Positions 42,477-51,487 of a stretch of 64,000 bases of DNA are shown one piece after another. Position numbers and translations under genes: made by a program. The notes beneath the pieces are model-generated. The model was not told the origin of the DNA and made no database searches. It saw nothing but the letters and a program-made list of their open reading frames with translations. Source of the stretch: Blautia schinkii (GTDB lineage: Bacteria > Bacillota > Clostridia > Lachnospirales > Lachnospiraceae); assembly GCF_013304825.1 (NCBI RefSeq), contig NZ_JAAWUO010000002.1, positions 186,001-250,000 on the forward strand. Direction: 5' to 3'. Within the stretch, counting starts at the first letter, position 1, and every line of letters begins with the position of its first letter.

Positions 42477-43448
42477 TTACATCGTCCATTTGTGATGCTT
42501 TACCTTGTCTACGGTTTCCGATACTTTTTGGACATCTTCCCTGGCAACGGATAGTTTCCTGCCGTCATAACGGAAGACTTCGTAAGAGAGCAGGTCCTCC
42601 GGCTCTACCGTGGACAGGTTCACCTCTTTTACCGTCTCTTTCATCTTTCCGATGTCCATATCCTCACTTTCCCTTACAACCATGACCTCATGGATGGAAC
42701 TGGGGAGGACATAATAAGGCTCACCAAGTTCTTCACACACCTTCTGTAAAGCCTCCGGGCACAGCATCACATTGGCACCGTTTACTTTTTCCTGGTTTGT
42801 CAGGACATAGAGCGGGGATTCCTGGGCGAGCATCTCTTCCATCACTTCCCTCTGTATCTCTGTCACTTCCCCCGCTTCTATCTGCCTTTCCAGTTCCTCC
42901 CGCAGGATATCAGCAGTATTCCGCAACTGGAACTCCTGCGCTGCCGTGTTTTTATATGCCTCGGCCAAAACCTCACTCTGGCCCATCCGGAATAACGGCA
43001 GGCTGTCTTTCGTCACACGGAAGGAATATAGCAACGCTCCCTCCTCGGCTACCTTACAGCGCACCACTGCCGCCATATCCTCCACAGAATCGTATACCGC
43101 ATTTTCCAGGAGTGCCCTGTTTGCATCCGCATTCACCAACTGGATGAACAGTCCTTTCCGGAAGTCCTCCGCGGATGGCAGGTCCGTGATTTCCGGCAGG
43201 GCTGTCCTCTTTTCCTCTACCAGGCCCGCTGCGTATCTCCCGATATCCGCCATACTCTCCCCGGATGCCAGCATCCCTGCATAATCGTCCGGATATATGA
43301 CCAGGGCATGTTTATCCCCTTCATGCCTGCAACGTAATCCATCCCTGGGGCCGTTTACTTTCGGGACTGTGATGGGCTTTACTTCCCACTGCTCCCCCAG
43401 GCTCTTCTCTATTGCTTTTTGCAGTCTGATTTTGTCTTCTTTTTCCAT
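42477..43448 (-). CDS. DUF5688 family protein (element copy)
   Basis: A protein of 323 residues related to the chromosomal DUF5688 protein at 12.6-13.6 kb: GLFIQLVNADANRALLENAVYDSV matches RLFIRLLNADKNRDVL..., and YVLPSSIHEVMVV matches VFTSIHEVMV. It lacks signal and membrane segments. Its start lies 40 bp inside the 3' end of the coupling-protein gene with an AGGAGGAAAGGAG site, so the two are coupled. The function is unknown; the link to a conjugation gene suggests a role on the element. Confidence 0.82.
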   Translation of the reverse strand: MEKEDKIRLQKAIEKSLGEQWEVKPITVPKVNGPRDGLRCRHEGDKHALVIYPDDYAGMLASGESMADIGRYAAGLVEEKRTALPEITDLPSAEDFRKGLFIQLVNADANRALLENAVYDSVEDMAAVVRCKVAEEGALLYSFRVTKDSLPLFRMGQSEVLAEAYKNTAAQEFQLRNTADILREELERQIEAGEVTEIQREVMEEMLAQESPLYVLTNQEKVNGANVMLCPEALQKVCEELGEPYYVLPSSIHEVMVVRESEDMDIGKMKETVKEVNLSTVEPEDLLSYEVFRYDGRKLSVAREDVQKVSETVDKVKHHKWTM

Positions 43449-45322
43449 TTCTCCTTTCCTCCTTCATACTGGCGGTGGATAGACTCCCTCAGGGTCTCAT
43501 ATCCTTTTTCTGCCAGCCGCATTATTTTTTCTCTACAATCCTCCGGCCGTTCCGGAAGGATTGGCATTAGTCTTTTTGTTTCTTTTATTTCTTCTTTTCC
43601 TTCTATCCCCATAGCCTCCTGATTATACCGCTGCACCTTCTCAGACATCGGCCCCAGGACGGCATCGTTGAAGTATGAGCACTTCCTGGCTTTGCAATAC
43701 CCGTAATCTGCGGATATGATAACGACCTCATCCTGTTTCACCAGCCTGGACAAATCCGAAGGCTCCAGGATTGGCTTGTCTTGGTATGAAATGCTGACGC
43801 TACGGTTCTTCCCGGAACCGCTCCAGGTCGTCTGCCTTTCCTTGTAAGTGCCAGCCATCCCACAGATGGTCTTGGCTGTGGAAGGACTCCGTACATCCAA
43901 ACAGACCAGATATGCACTATTGGCAATCATCGACTGGATATCGGCTTTCGTATAAGCGTTTTCCAGGGCTTCAAAACTCTGGGTTATCAAAATCAGGGTG
44001 ATGTTCCGACTTCTTCCAGTGAGCAGTATTCCTGAATGTAAATATGGCACAGGGCACCGGGCACAAATCCGGGCCATCTCATCAATCACGACCATAACTG
44101 GCCGGCTCCCTTCCGGCCTCTTTATCAGGCTACCAAACACCTGGGCGATAATAAGGTTTACCAAATTGTAGTACACTTCCAGTTTTTCCTCCGGGATGGC
44201 CAGAAAGACTGCCCTTCCTTCCTCAAGCATCTGCGGGTTTGCCTGCCGGGTATTGGTCTCCATTCCATATCGGATATCTTCATCAATAAAGATTTTTAAA
44301 GACTCCTGCTCCTGCTGGACGATTCCCGACATCGTATCCTCCGCAAGGTTCCGGAACGAAGAAAGAAATTTCGTCTCTGTAGCCCTCGGTGCTGCCCCGT
44401 CCAGTAATTCCTCCACCAGTTCTTTTGCATCCCTGGACAGTATCTCGTTTACCAGTTCTGACAAGTTGTGTATCTTTTTCTGCTTATACAGGCCAACCAG
44501 TTCTCCGACCAAAAGCGAGCGGCCCGACTGTTTCCAGAACTGGTCTGTATCCTTGGCAGATATGGGTATCAGGCTGTTTGCGATTTCCTCCATAGTCTCC
44601 CGAATATCCTGGTCCGTGGCCCGTCCTCCTTTGTGGTTCAGGAGATACAACGCATCCCATCCCCATTTCCCCCGGTCCTGGAAATCAATGATGACCACAT
44701 CTTTCGCATCCATCCTTCGGGACTTCCGCCAGAGTTCTCCTTTGATGTCAACATAAAATCCACCGGCATTCTGGCTGGCCAGCAATAACGGGATGACCAG
44801 GGCAGAGGACTTGCCACTGCCAGACCCACCAATCACGAATACATGGCCATCTTTATAATGTGCTGCATCCATCGGCTTGCACAGATACTTCTGCTCTTTT
44901 TTGAAATATCCTTTCTCTGTCCTTCCAAACACCACGCCCTGTGGCTGGTCAAAAAGGAAATCTTCCGCAATCCCTGGGTACATCGCCTTTTGCTTTAACG
45001 GGCTTGAAAATTCATTAGGCTTTTCGTGGAATACATCCTCTATACTGAAATCCTTCTTTCCGGCCGCAGCCTGCCTCTGGTTCTCTGACCATACATAGAC
45101 AGACGGCAGGAATGATAAGACAAACAGGATGAGGTACGACACATCCCCGCCCAAAACTTTCTGAAAGAACAGGATTAACCCCGCCATCGCAAAAGGCTGG
45201 AGCCAGATTCCGCTGAAAAAGATACGGTTTATCCATTTCCATATATCCTTTTTCATCCCAGGACGGGGATTTTGTATCTCCGTCCTCAGATATTTCCAAA
45301 CCCGGTACAGCCAGTCTTTCAT
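43409..45322 (-). CDS. VirD4/TraG-type conjugative coupling protein
   Basis: The coupling ATPase that brings relaxase-bound DNA to a type IV secretion channel, 637 residues. Two membrane helices lie at about 42-56 and 60-78. Walker A GGSGSGKSS is at 165-173 and Walker B VMVVIDEMAR near 418. LITQSFEALENAY and the C-terminal SPSTAKTICGMAGTY fit the family. The gene overlaps the downstream DUF5688 gene by 40 bp and the upstream GNAT-like gene by 4 bp. No channel ATPase (VirB4) is encoded anywhere in the element. Confidence 0.93.
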   Translation of the reverse strand: MKDWLYRVWKYLRTEIQNPRPGMKKDIWKWINRIFFSGIWLQPFAMAGLILFFQKVLGGDVSYLILFVLSFLPSVYVWSENQRQAAAGKKDFSIEDVFHEKPNEFSSPLKQKAMYPGIAEDFLFDQPQGVVFGRTEKGYFKKEQKYLCKPMDAAHYKDGHVFVIGGSGSGKSSALVIPLLLASQNAGGFYVDIKGELWRKSRRMDAKDVVIIDFQDRGKWGWDALYLLNHKGGRATDQDIRETMEEIANSLIPISAKDTDQFWKQSGRSLLVGELVGLYKQKKIHNLSELVNEILSRDAKELVEELLDGAAPRATETKFLSSFRNLAEDTMSGIVQQEQESLKIFIDEDIRYGMETNTRQANPQMLEEGRAVFLAIPEEKLEVYYNLVNLIIAQVFGSLIKRPEGSRPVMVVIDEMARICARCPVPYLHSGILLTGRSRNITLILITQSFEALENAYTKADIQSMIANSAYLVCLDVRSPSTAKTICGMAGTYKERQTTWSGSGKNRSVSISYQDKPILEPSDLSRLVKQDEVVIISADYGYCKARKCSYFNDAVLGPMSEKVQRYNQEAMGIEGKEEIKETKRLMPILPERPEDCREKIMRLAEKGYETLRESIHRQYEGGKEKWKKKTKSDCKKQ

Positions 45323-45705
45323 GGTTCCAGGACCTTCCTGGCAATCGTTTTTTCCGAAATCTCTTCAAAGCCATTCTTCTTTAAAAAATGCTTCTTCTGT
45401 TTCCCGGTATGGATGTAAACAGATGGATACCCCCTCTTCCTGGCGAAATCCTCTATCACGCCCAGCAGGTACTCCCTTGCCTTGTTATCACCTGCATCCA
45501 GGGAATGGATGAACAAGGCTTTTTCTCCTTCCATCACCGGAAAATTGACGACTGCCGTGGCTGCCGGCTCCGGTCTCCCGTCAGCCTCCAGATTAAGAGA
45601 TATGTAATCATCCTGAATCTCACTACCGGCCGTGGCTGACCCCTTATAGGTGAGCAGGACCCGCAGTTTCTGGTCTGTGGCCCCTGCAAGTTGCTTTCCT
45701 CTCAT
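45319..45705 (-). CDS. GNAT-like acetyltransferase
   Basis: A protein of 128 residues. The C-terminal half fits a GNAT fold: LGVIEDFARKRGYPSVYIHTGKQKKHFLKKNGFEEISEK gives the usual strand-helix-strand end (described across two stretches), although the pyrophosphate loop Q/RxxGxG/A is not clear. The stop overlaps the coupling-protein ATG by 4 bp (ATGA). A substrate is unknown. It stands divergent to the relaxase gene. Confidence 0.68.
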   Translation of the reverse strand: MRGKQLAGATDQKLRVLLTYKGSATAGSEIQDDYISLNLEADGRPEPAATAVVNFPVMEGEKALFIHSLDAGDNKAREYLLGVIEDFARKRGYPSVYIHTGKQKKHFLKKNGFEEISEKTIARKVLEP

Positions 45706-45865
45706 GTTCTCAACTCCTTATGTTTTATTTTCGTTGATAAGGTTTCTTCCTTACCAGCACTTACAGTATGCAGAAAAAAAGAGAAGATAAAAAACAGAAT
45801 GAAAAAAATTTTATCCTGCCCCGGATTCTCCATATTGAAAAATAAAAAACGAGGTGATTTTATCT
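45706..45865. other. Divergent region upstream of the relaxase gene (oriT candidate)
   Basis: TAAGG and CCTTA form a small hairpin at 45738-45753, and next to it the minus strand reads GTAAGTGCTGG, which recalls the TAAGTGCG part of RSF1010/MobQ nick sites. The order of hairpin and nick-like bases is reversed compared with RSF1010, so this is only a candidate. It also must contain promoters for both flanking genes. Confidence 0.35.
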
Positions 45866-47641
45866 ATGGCAATCTTTCAATTCCATATGCAGGTAATCAA
45901 ACGGAATGACGGAAAAAGTGTTGTGGCCGCAGCCGCCTACCGTTCTGCAAGTAAAATAGAAAATCAGTACACCGGAATCATGGAGGACTACACCAAGAAA
46001 AAATGGGTGACACACAGCGAAATCGTGCTGCCGGAACATGCGCCGAAAGAGTTTCAGGACCGGGGATATCTGTGGAACTCTGTAGAAGAGGCAGAAAAAG
46101 ACCGGAGGGCCAGACTCGCCAAAGAGGTCATGATTGCCCTTCCAAATGAACTGACACCGGAGGAAAACCTCCAACTGGTACAGGGATTTGTCCAGGATGC
46201 TTTTGTTTCTCAGGGCATGGTCGCCGATTTCAGCATCCACAATCCGCCTGTCACCAATGAGCAGCATATCCCTGTTGACCGGAACGGCCAGCCAACGAAG
46301 GATGAAAAAGACATGATTTTCCAGAACCCTCATGCACACATCCTTTTGACCATGCGGCCCCTGGATAAAAATGGGAACTGGCAGCCAAAGACACAGAAAG
46401 AATATCTCTGCAAACGCCAGGGAGAGACCGCAGCCTTTACCGCCGAGGAATTTATCCAAGTCAAGGCGGATGGCTGGGAAAAACAGTACCCGTACTTCAA
46501 AGGCCGGGAAAAAGTCTGGCTGACACCCTCTGAGGCCTACCTGGAAAACCTGGTGAGGGCATCCAGCAATCCCCGCTCCACTCCCTACGGACGGGAGAAT
46601 CCGAAGATGAAGTACTGGAACTCCACGGATGCCATCTTTTCCTGGCGGAAATCCTGGGAAGAACATGTAAACCAGGCCCTGGAACGTGCAGGCATACCAG
46701 AAAGGGTGGACTGCCGCTCTTATCAAGCACAGGGTCTGGATGATATCGCCGGCATCCATCTTGGCCCTCATGGGGCAAAACAGACCAATTCCCAGCAGTA
46801 TCAGATTAATGAAGATATCAAAAAACTAAATAAAAAGAATCAGGAAATCCGCCAGACTCTGAATGAACTGGAAGCAGAGATAAAACAAAAGAATGACCAA
46901 CTCTACGAATCCATTGCAGAGCGCATGGGCTGGCTGCGGGGGGAAATCCTCTCTGCCCGGTATGACCTGGAGGACTTCCAGACACAACAGGAATATATCC
47001 AGAAAACAGCGCAGTCTCTCCAGGAATCAGTCATCCGTGTAAAAGCAGCCCGGGAGAATGTCCAGGAACGAGACCGGCAGGCTCAAAAAAACATTTCCAC
47101 ACTCAAGAAAGAACTGGAAGGAAATTTCCCTGCCTGGAGCAGCCGTCCTGATGAGATAGAAGCCTCAATCCAGGCAGAGGAAGAAGGCATCCGCTTCCGT
47201 CAGGAACGGCTGGGAAGGATTCTGAACGAGGAAGGCTTTTCCGATATCCAGGACTACGAAACCAAGGCCAGGATGCTGGCACAGATGGAATCCGACTTGC
47301 AGATGCTGGACCAGAAGATTTCCGCCTGCGAGGAACAGATACAGGAGCATACCCGCCGATATGAAAAACTATGCAGCCAGATACCCGATGATGTCTCACA
47401 CCTGGCCGACTTCCGGGAACGTAGAAAAAGATGGTCTGACATTTACGGACAGCGGACTTCTGACCATATCCGCAAGCGGACCGGCAAGGTAAAAACCGAG
47501 ACATTTGACCGAATCTTACATAAAACCGATTATGCCCTGAACCATACCCTCTACCTGGCTGGCCGGGCCGGATATCTGCTGGAAAGGCTGGACCAATCTA
47601 CGCAAAAGACTGTAAGCGAAAACCAAGGGCGGAATTATTAA
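45866..47641 (+). CDS. MobA/MobL family (MobQ) relaxase
   Basis: The relaxase that nicks the element at oriT and leads the strand through a conjugation channel, 591 residues from the ATG after GAGGTG. Family marks in the N-terminal domain are MAIFQFHMQVIKR, AAAYRS at 22-27 and the metal-binding HAH at 156-158 (NPHAHILLTMR). The catalytic Tyr is likely among those near the N-terminus. Residues about 310-590 form long coiled coils with many Gln and Glu residues. It points away from the coupling-protein operon. Confidence 0.93.
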   Translation: MAIFQFHMQVIKRNDGKSVVAAAAYRSASKIENQYTGIMEDYTKKKWVTHSEIVLPEHAPKEFQDRGYLWNSVEEAEKDRRARLAKEVMIALPNELTPEENLQLVQGFVQDAFVSQGMVADFSIHNPPVTNEQHIPVDRNGQPTKDEKDMIFQNPHAHILLTMRPLDKNGNWQPKTQKEYLCKRQGETAAFTAEEFIQVKADGWEKQYPYFKGREKVWLTPSEAYLENLVRASSNPRSTPYGRENPKMKYWNSTDAIFSWRKSWEEHVNQALERAGIPERVDCRSYQAQGLDDIAGIHLGPHGAKQTNSQQYQINEDIKKLNKKNQEIRQTLNELEAEIKQKNDQLYESIAERMGWLRGEILSARYDLEDFQTQQEYIQKTAQSLQESVIRVKAARENVQERDRQAQKNISTLKKELEGNFPAWSSRPDEIEASIQAEEEGIRFRQERLGRILNEEGFSDIQDYETKARMLAQMESDLQMLDQKISACEEQIQEHTRRYEKLCSQIPDDVSHLADFRERRKRWSDIYGQRTSDHIRKRTGKVKTETFDRILHKTDYALNHTLYLAGRAGYLLERLDQSTQKTVSENQGRNY

Positions 47642-47666
47642 TTCATTGCAATTTGATTCCACCAAA

Positions 47667-47700
47667 AAGGGAGAACAGCCCACACAACTGCTCTCCCTTC
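47667..47700. terminator. Terminator between the relaxase gene and the convergent orphan gene
   Basis: AAGGGAGAACAG and CTGCTCTCCCTT with a nine-base loop and a one-base bulge, T-rich on both outer sides. Confidence 0.8.
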
Positions 47701-47725
47701 TTATTACACCCCGAAATCCGGGAAC

Positions 47726-48088
47726 TTATTTTCCATAGACTTTATCATATGCTTCACATAATAAATCTTCCAGTTTCCCTCTCCGGCAATCCACGGTTTC
47801 CCAAAACTCCATCGGCTGATTTTCAAGATAATCGGAAATGTCTGTGTAAATCTCCTGTGCTCTTTTGTCTCTTGGGTCATCTTCACTTTCAGAATATGCA
47901 AACAGTTTCTGCGCTTTTTCCAAAAGTTCTTTTGAAGAATCACTCTCTTTTGCATCCTCCTTCCAGATATCCAGAAGGATATAACGCTGCGCATACAGGC
48001 TGAACATATTAAATAAAATATCCTTCTTTTTCCGTACCGCATCTCCTTCCAGGGATGTCTCGCCCTTTTTCATCTCTTTTGCATTCAT
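47726..48088 (-). CDS. Orphan protein of the element (120 residues)
   Basis: A charged, helical protein (ELLEKAQKLFAYSESEDDPRD, MEFWETVDCRRGKLEDLL). The ATG has only a weak ribosome site. The gene begins 32 bp after the next small orphan gene on the same strand, so the two are probably one transcript. I do not recognise a family. Confidence 0.62.
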   Translation of the reverse strand: MNAKEMKKGETSLEGDAVRKKKDILFNMFSLYAQRYILLDIWKEDAKESDSSKELLEKAQKLFAYSESEDDPRDKRAQEIYTDISDYLENQPMEFWETVDCRRGKLEDLLCEAYDKVYGK

Positions 48089-48120
48089 GATAGTAAATTC
48101 TAAAGGTCGTGATGGAGATA

Positions 48121-48339
48121 CTAAATAACTCCCTGGTTCACAGGATTTATTTCCTTTTCATCCATTCCTTTATTCTCACAATCATCTGTTACATAACTCA
48201 TGAATCTATAAAGAAATGCTCTGCGGACAATCCTGCTGATTTCCTCTCCTACCCTTATATCTTCTGCATCCTCTGGGGCAGTAAAACAATCACAGATTTT
48301 CACGATGTTATTATTTAATTCAACATAATTCTCGTACAT
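48121..48339 (-). CDS. Small orphan protein of the element (72 residues)
   Basis: It starts MYENYVELNNNIVKI with GAGGAGG in place, has a helical centre (EEISRIVRRAFLYRFMSYV) and an acidic tail. It lies first in a two-gene minus-strand unit. The family is unknown. Confidence 0.62.
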   Translation of the reverse strand: MYENYVELNNNIVKICDCFTAPEDAEDIRVGEEISRIVRRAFLYRFMSYVTDDCENKGMDEKEINPVNQGVI

Positions 48340-48673
48340 AAATGTACCTCCTCTATCAATAAGTCCCTTCCGGGAAAACAGTTTTTATGGTTTCACTCGC
48401 GAGTTCTTTTTGCTTACAAATCCATTATGTCACAAAGAAATCCACAATTCAAATTTTTGCGGAAAAGGTTACGCTCCGAAAAATAACCCGCAAAAAATAT
48501 TTGTAGATTTATCCAAATTTGATTTTCCGCATATTTGCTTCTCCTTTCTTTTGGATTTCAACAGTAATATGCTGGATTTTCTCATCTTTTTAATAATTAC
48601 GTCTTGACACTTGAAAATGTGTAAAACAGGAATATAATGATACTATAAATATACTGCAAAGGAGAATTTAGGT
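48340..48673. other. Divergent intergenic region, AT-rich
   Basis: It holds the promoters of the small orphan gene (left) and of the secreted protein gene (right). No gene or strong structure is visible between them. Confidence 0.6.
48611..48638 (+). promoter_or_regulatory. Promoter of the secreted Lys-rich protein gene
   Basis: TTGAAA, 16 bp, TATAAT. A TTGACA seven bases further upstream would give a 23-bp spacer, which is too long. Confidence 0.65.
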
Positions 48674-49381
48674 ATGAAAAAACACATTAAACAACTTTTA
48701 ATCACACTTCTTGCTTTGACATTGATTCTGTCAGGTTCTGTATGCGTACAGGCAAAAACCATTTCCAAGCCAGCCCAGGTACTTACCCTGTATTCCTCAA
48801 AATCATTGTCCTACACCGCAAGCAGAAGAGCATTTGCTACAGCAAATGAAACAGCATTAAACACTGACGTCTACATGAACCAGGGCGTTTCTTCTTACAA
48901 ATCCTCTAATACTTCAGTGGTAAGCCTTGTTTCCAGAAAAGCCTATCCTCTGTATCAGAAAAATCCTGTCTCTTTTTCTTCATATTTTATGAAAGCAAAA
49001 AAAACAGGAACTGCTATTGTTTCCTACAAGTGCGGAAAAAATATTTACAAACAAAAAGTTACAGTAAAAAAATATGTAAACCCATTGTCATCTCTCAAAA
49101 TCGGTTCTCTGAACCTGACATCCAAATTTAACAAAAACGCAAACTATACGTTGAGTTACAACAAATACAAAAATAAAAACATAAAATTACAAGTTAATAG
49201 CAAGAACGGATGGTATGTCTCAGGAATCCGTAAAATCAACAATCCAAAAGGTAGTGAAATGGGAATCTGGGTCAAGAACGGAAAAACATTTAAAATTACA
49301 AAAAGAAATACCTTTTTGACCGTCTATACATATAATCAGAAAACAACGCAGACAGAAGAATGTACAATTATTTTCAAATAA
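48674..49381 (+). CDS. Secreted Lys/Ser/Tyr-rich protein
   Basis: A protein of 235 residues with a signal peptide (MKKHIKQLLITLLALTLILS; cleavage near VQA-KT). The mature part has beta-rich repeats of Ig-like type (VVSLVSRK, GTAIVSYKCGKNIYKQKVTVKK) and is strongly basic. AAGGAG stands before the ATG. It is the last gene inside the right end of the element and is probably cargo. The family is not recognised; a bacterial Ig-like fold is a guess. Confidence 0.72.
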   Translation: MKKHIKQLLITLLALTLILSGSVCVQAKTISKPAQVLTLYSSKSLSYTASRRAFATANETALNTDVYMNQGVSSYKSSNTSVVSLVSRKAYPLYQKNPVSFSSYFMKAKKTGTAIVSYKCGKNIYKQKVTVKKYVNPLSSLKIGSLNLTSKFNKNANYTLSYNKYKNKNIKLQVNSKNGWYVSGIRKINNPKGSEMGIWVKNGKTFKITKRNTFLTVYTYNQKTTQTEECTIIFK

Positions 49382-49447
49382 TTTAACTCATAGATTGTTC
49401 CGCTGTTTTTGTCTGGTGCAATACTAATTATATGTGAATTAAAAAAT

Positions 49448-49490
49448 AAGGCTAAGAGAATGCTGCACGCTGTTCTCCTAGCCTTTATAT
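49448..49490. terminator. Terminator after the secreted protein gene
   Basis: AAGGCTAAGAGAA and TTCTCCTAGCCTT with one bulge per arm, followed by TATATA. Confidence 0.7.
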
Positions 49491-49601
49491 ATAAATGTGT
49501 GTACACATTGTACTTAACCATATAAATTAACAAATTCTTTAAATATTGCTGTTTTTCCTCTCACATCACCTCTTTTTCCGCATATCTTTCCACAGATTGA
49601 A

Positions 49602-49644
49602 AGACAGCACCAATTACTGCTGACTATTGGCACTGTCTCTTTTT
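49602..49644 (+). terminator. Second hairpin near the right end of the element
   Basis: AGACAG..CCAAT and ATTGG..CTGTCT with paired mismatches, followed by CTTTTTG. It may stop transcription from leaving the element. Confidence 0.7.
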
Positions 49645-49665
49645 GACATTTCTTACATGCAACAG

Positions 49666-49688
49666 GGGGTGTTGCCAAACTGTTGCCA
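49666..49688 (+). repeat. GGGGTGTTGCCA and TGTTGCCA repeats near the right end (possible integrase arm sites)
   Basis: GGGGTGTTGCCA at 49666-49677 repeats the sequence at 29362-29373, and TGTTGCCA occurs again at 49681. Both lie about 50-60 bp inside the nearest att core, as arm sites would. Confidence 0.5.
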
Positions 49689-49735
49689 GTCGAATTTTGA
49701 GGACGCAGAGAGCCTTATTTCAAGCGATTTTGGGG

Positions 49736-49756
49736 TTTCGACACAATGTACAATAT
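49736..49756 (+). repeat. Right attachment-site repeat (attR core)
   Basis: Identical over 21 bp to the left repeat at 29289-29309. The DNA to the right leads into the terminator of the aspartate kinase gene. Confidence 0.85.
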
Positions 49757-49817
49757 CTTTTGTCTTTATTTTGGAAATTCTGTCAGATTTGTTTGGATTT
49801 TTTTTGGAAAATAACAT

Positions 49818-49867
49818 AAAAAATCCGCTCCGGAGTTTACGTTTCCGTATCCCCTGCAGCGGATTTT
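49818..49867 (-). terminator. Terminator after the aspartate kinase gene
   Basis: AAAATCCGCT and AGCGGATTTT form a perfect 10-bp stem with a long loop; T-runs on the minus strand. Confidence 0.75.
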
Positions 49868-49947
49868 AAATGTTCAATTCTTCTGCTGTCCTGATAAAAT
49901 TTCAACAGCTATCGGAACCCTTTCTTGCTATGATCCTGTAAACAGAA

Positions 49948-51267
49948 TCAGATCCGTGTCAGAACAAAAATATCGTAGATTGCTCTGACAGCCTTCTCGA
50001 AGTCGCGGTTCTCTACACCGATGATGATATTCAGCTCACTGGATCCCTGATCGATCATCTTCACATTTACATTGGCATGAGCAAGGGCAGAGAAAATTCT
50101 TCCTGCTGTGCCTCTCTGAGATTTCATTCCTCTTCCTACAACTGCGATCAGTGCAAGATCGGACTCCATCTCAACAAAATCAGGCTGTACCAGACGGTGA
50201 ATGCCTGCGATGACCTGCTGTTCTTTCTCTTCAAACTCATCCTGATGAACATATACTGTCATAGTATCAATACCGGACGGTACATGCTCAAAGCTGATAC
50301 CCTGATCCTCAAATACCTGAAGAACTTTACGTCCAAAGCCAATCTCGCTGTTCATCATGGATTTCTCAATATTAATAGAGCAGAAGCCCTTCTTACCTGC
50401 AATACCTGTGATAGTAAATTTCGGTTTCTTGCAGGTGCTCTCTACAATAAGAGTACCTTTGTCTTCCGGACTGTTTGTGTTGCGGATATTTATCGGGATT
50501 CCCTCTTTACGGACAGGGAAAATCGCATCTTCATGAAGAACGGTAGCTCCCATGTAGGAAAGCTCACGGAGCTCTCTGTATGTGATCGCCTCGATCGGTT
50601 CCGGATTATGTACGATACGCGGATCTGTTACAAGAAAACCGGAAACATCTGTCCAGTTCTCATAGATATCTGCGTGGATCGCTTTTGCAACAAGGGATCC
50701 TGTTACATCAGATCCGCCCCTGGAAAATGTCTTAACTGTGCCGTCTGCGCATGCACCGTAGAATCCCGGGATTACTGCACTCTGGCATTTGCTGAGTTTT
50801 TTCGAAAGGAGCTTGTTGGTCTCCTCAGCTTCCAGATTACCGTTCTTGTCAAAACGGATCACAGAAGCCGCATCTACAAAATCATATCCAAGATATGCAG
50901 CCATGATCTTACCATTAAGGAACTCTCCTCTGGATGCCGCATACTGGATTCCTGCCTGTGCACGGAAATCCTCCTCAATCTTCTTGAACTCATCCTCAAG
51001 GGAAAGCGTCAGGCCAAGACCTTTGATAATCTCATAATATCTCTCTTTGATCGCTTTCAGCTTATCGGAGAAATCCTCTCCCTTGGAAGCTGCATCATAG
51101 CATCCGTAAAGCATATCCGTTACCTTAATGTCTTCGTCAAATCTCTTTCCCGGAGCTGACGGAACAACATAGCGGCGGCTCTCATCGCTGCGGATGATAT
51201 CGCCGACTTTCTGAAACTGCTCTGCATTTGCAAGAGAACTTCCACCGAATTTTACAACTTTTTTCAT
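49948..51267 (-). CDS. Aspartate kinase
   Basis: It phosphorylates aspartate, the first step to lysine, threonine and methionine. The 439-residue protein starts MKKVVKFGGSSLANA (GAGAGGTG upstream; a longer reading adds five residues). The nucleotide-binding KFGGSS is at the N-terminus, the catalytic core has SRGGSDVTGSL and GATVLHEDAIFPV, and two ACT domains follow (FTITGIAGKKGFCSI and DLALIAVVGRGM). The ACT pair implies feedback by an end product. No lysine riboswitch is visible upstream. It is monofunctional, without a homoserine dehydrogenase part. Confidence 0.95.
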   Translation of the reverse strand: MKKVVKFGGSSLANAEQFQKVGDIIRSDESRRYVVPSAPGKRFDEDIKVTDMLYGCYDAASKGEDFSDKLKAIKERYYEIIKGLGLTLSLEDEFKKIEEDFRAQAGIQYAASRGEFLNGKIMAAYLGYDFVDAASVIRFDKNGNLEAEETNKLLSKKLSKCQSAVIPGFYGACADGTVKTFSRGGSDVTGSLVAKAIHADIYENWTDVSGFLVTDPRIVHNPEPIEAITYRELRELSYMGATVLHEDAIFPVRKEGIPINIRNTNSPEDKGTLIVESTCKKPKFTITGIAGKKGFCSINIEKSMMNSEIGFGRKVLQVFEDQGISFEHVPSGIDTMTVYVHQDEFEEKEQQVIAGIHRLVQPDFVEMESDLALIAVVGRGMKSQRGTAGRIFSALAHANVNVKMIDQGSSELNIIIGVENRDFEKAVRAIYDIFVLTRI

Positions 51268-51487
51268 GATAACACCTCTCACCTGTAATTTCGATACTGC
51301 TGTTCATTTTCCAAACGGCAGCATTTCGACTTCCTGCGTTGCTTTTCAGTTCATATCTCACTGCAACGCTTTACCACAGAAACCTATGGCTATTTTATTG
51401 AAAAACTCATGATTTTGCAAGTCTTTCCGCCAATTTCTGCAAAAAAAGTCAAATTATACAAGAGAAAAGGCTCATAAAACCTGTTTC

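Larger units (their letters stand above)
29289..49756. mobile_element. Integrative mobilizable element, about 20.5 kb
   Basis: It is bounded by an identical 21-bp direct repeat and starts with a tyrosine integrase at its left edge. It contains a MobA/MobL relaxase, a VirD4 coupling protein, a DUF927 ATPase, an ArdC-like protein, iterons and a toxin-antitoxin locus. No VirB4-, VirB6- or VirB1-like gene is present, so it is mobilizable rather than self-transmissible. Flanking genes (HPr-like on the left, aspartate kinase on the right) are chromosomal and intact. Confidence 0.85.

Noticed and set aside
45730-45775. Firm oriT assignment
   Set aside because: The similarity to MobQ nick sites is short and the hairpin lies on the wrong side, so it is listed only as a candidate.
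29339-49756. Self-transmissible conjugative element
   Set aside because: No VirB4, VirB6, VirB8 or cell-wall hydrolase gene is present among the element's genes.
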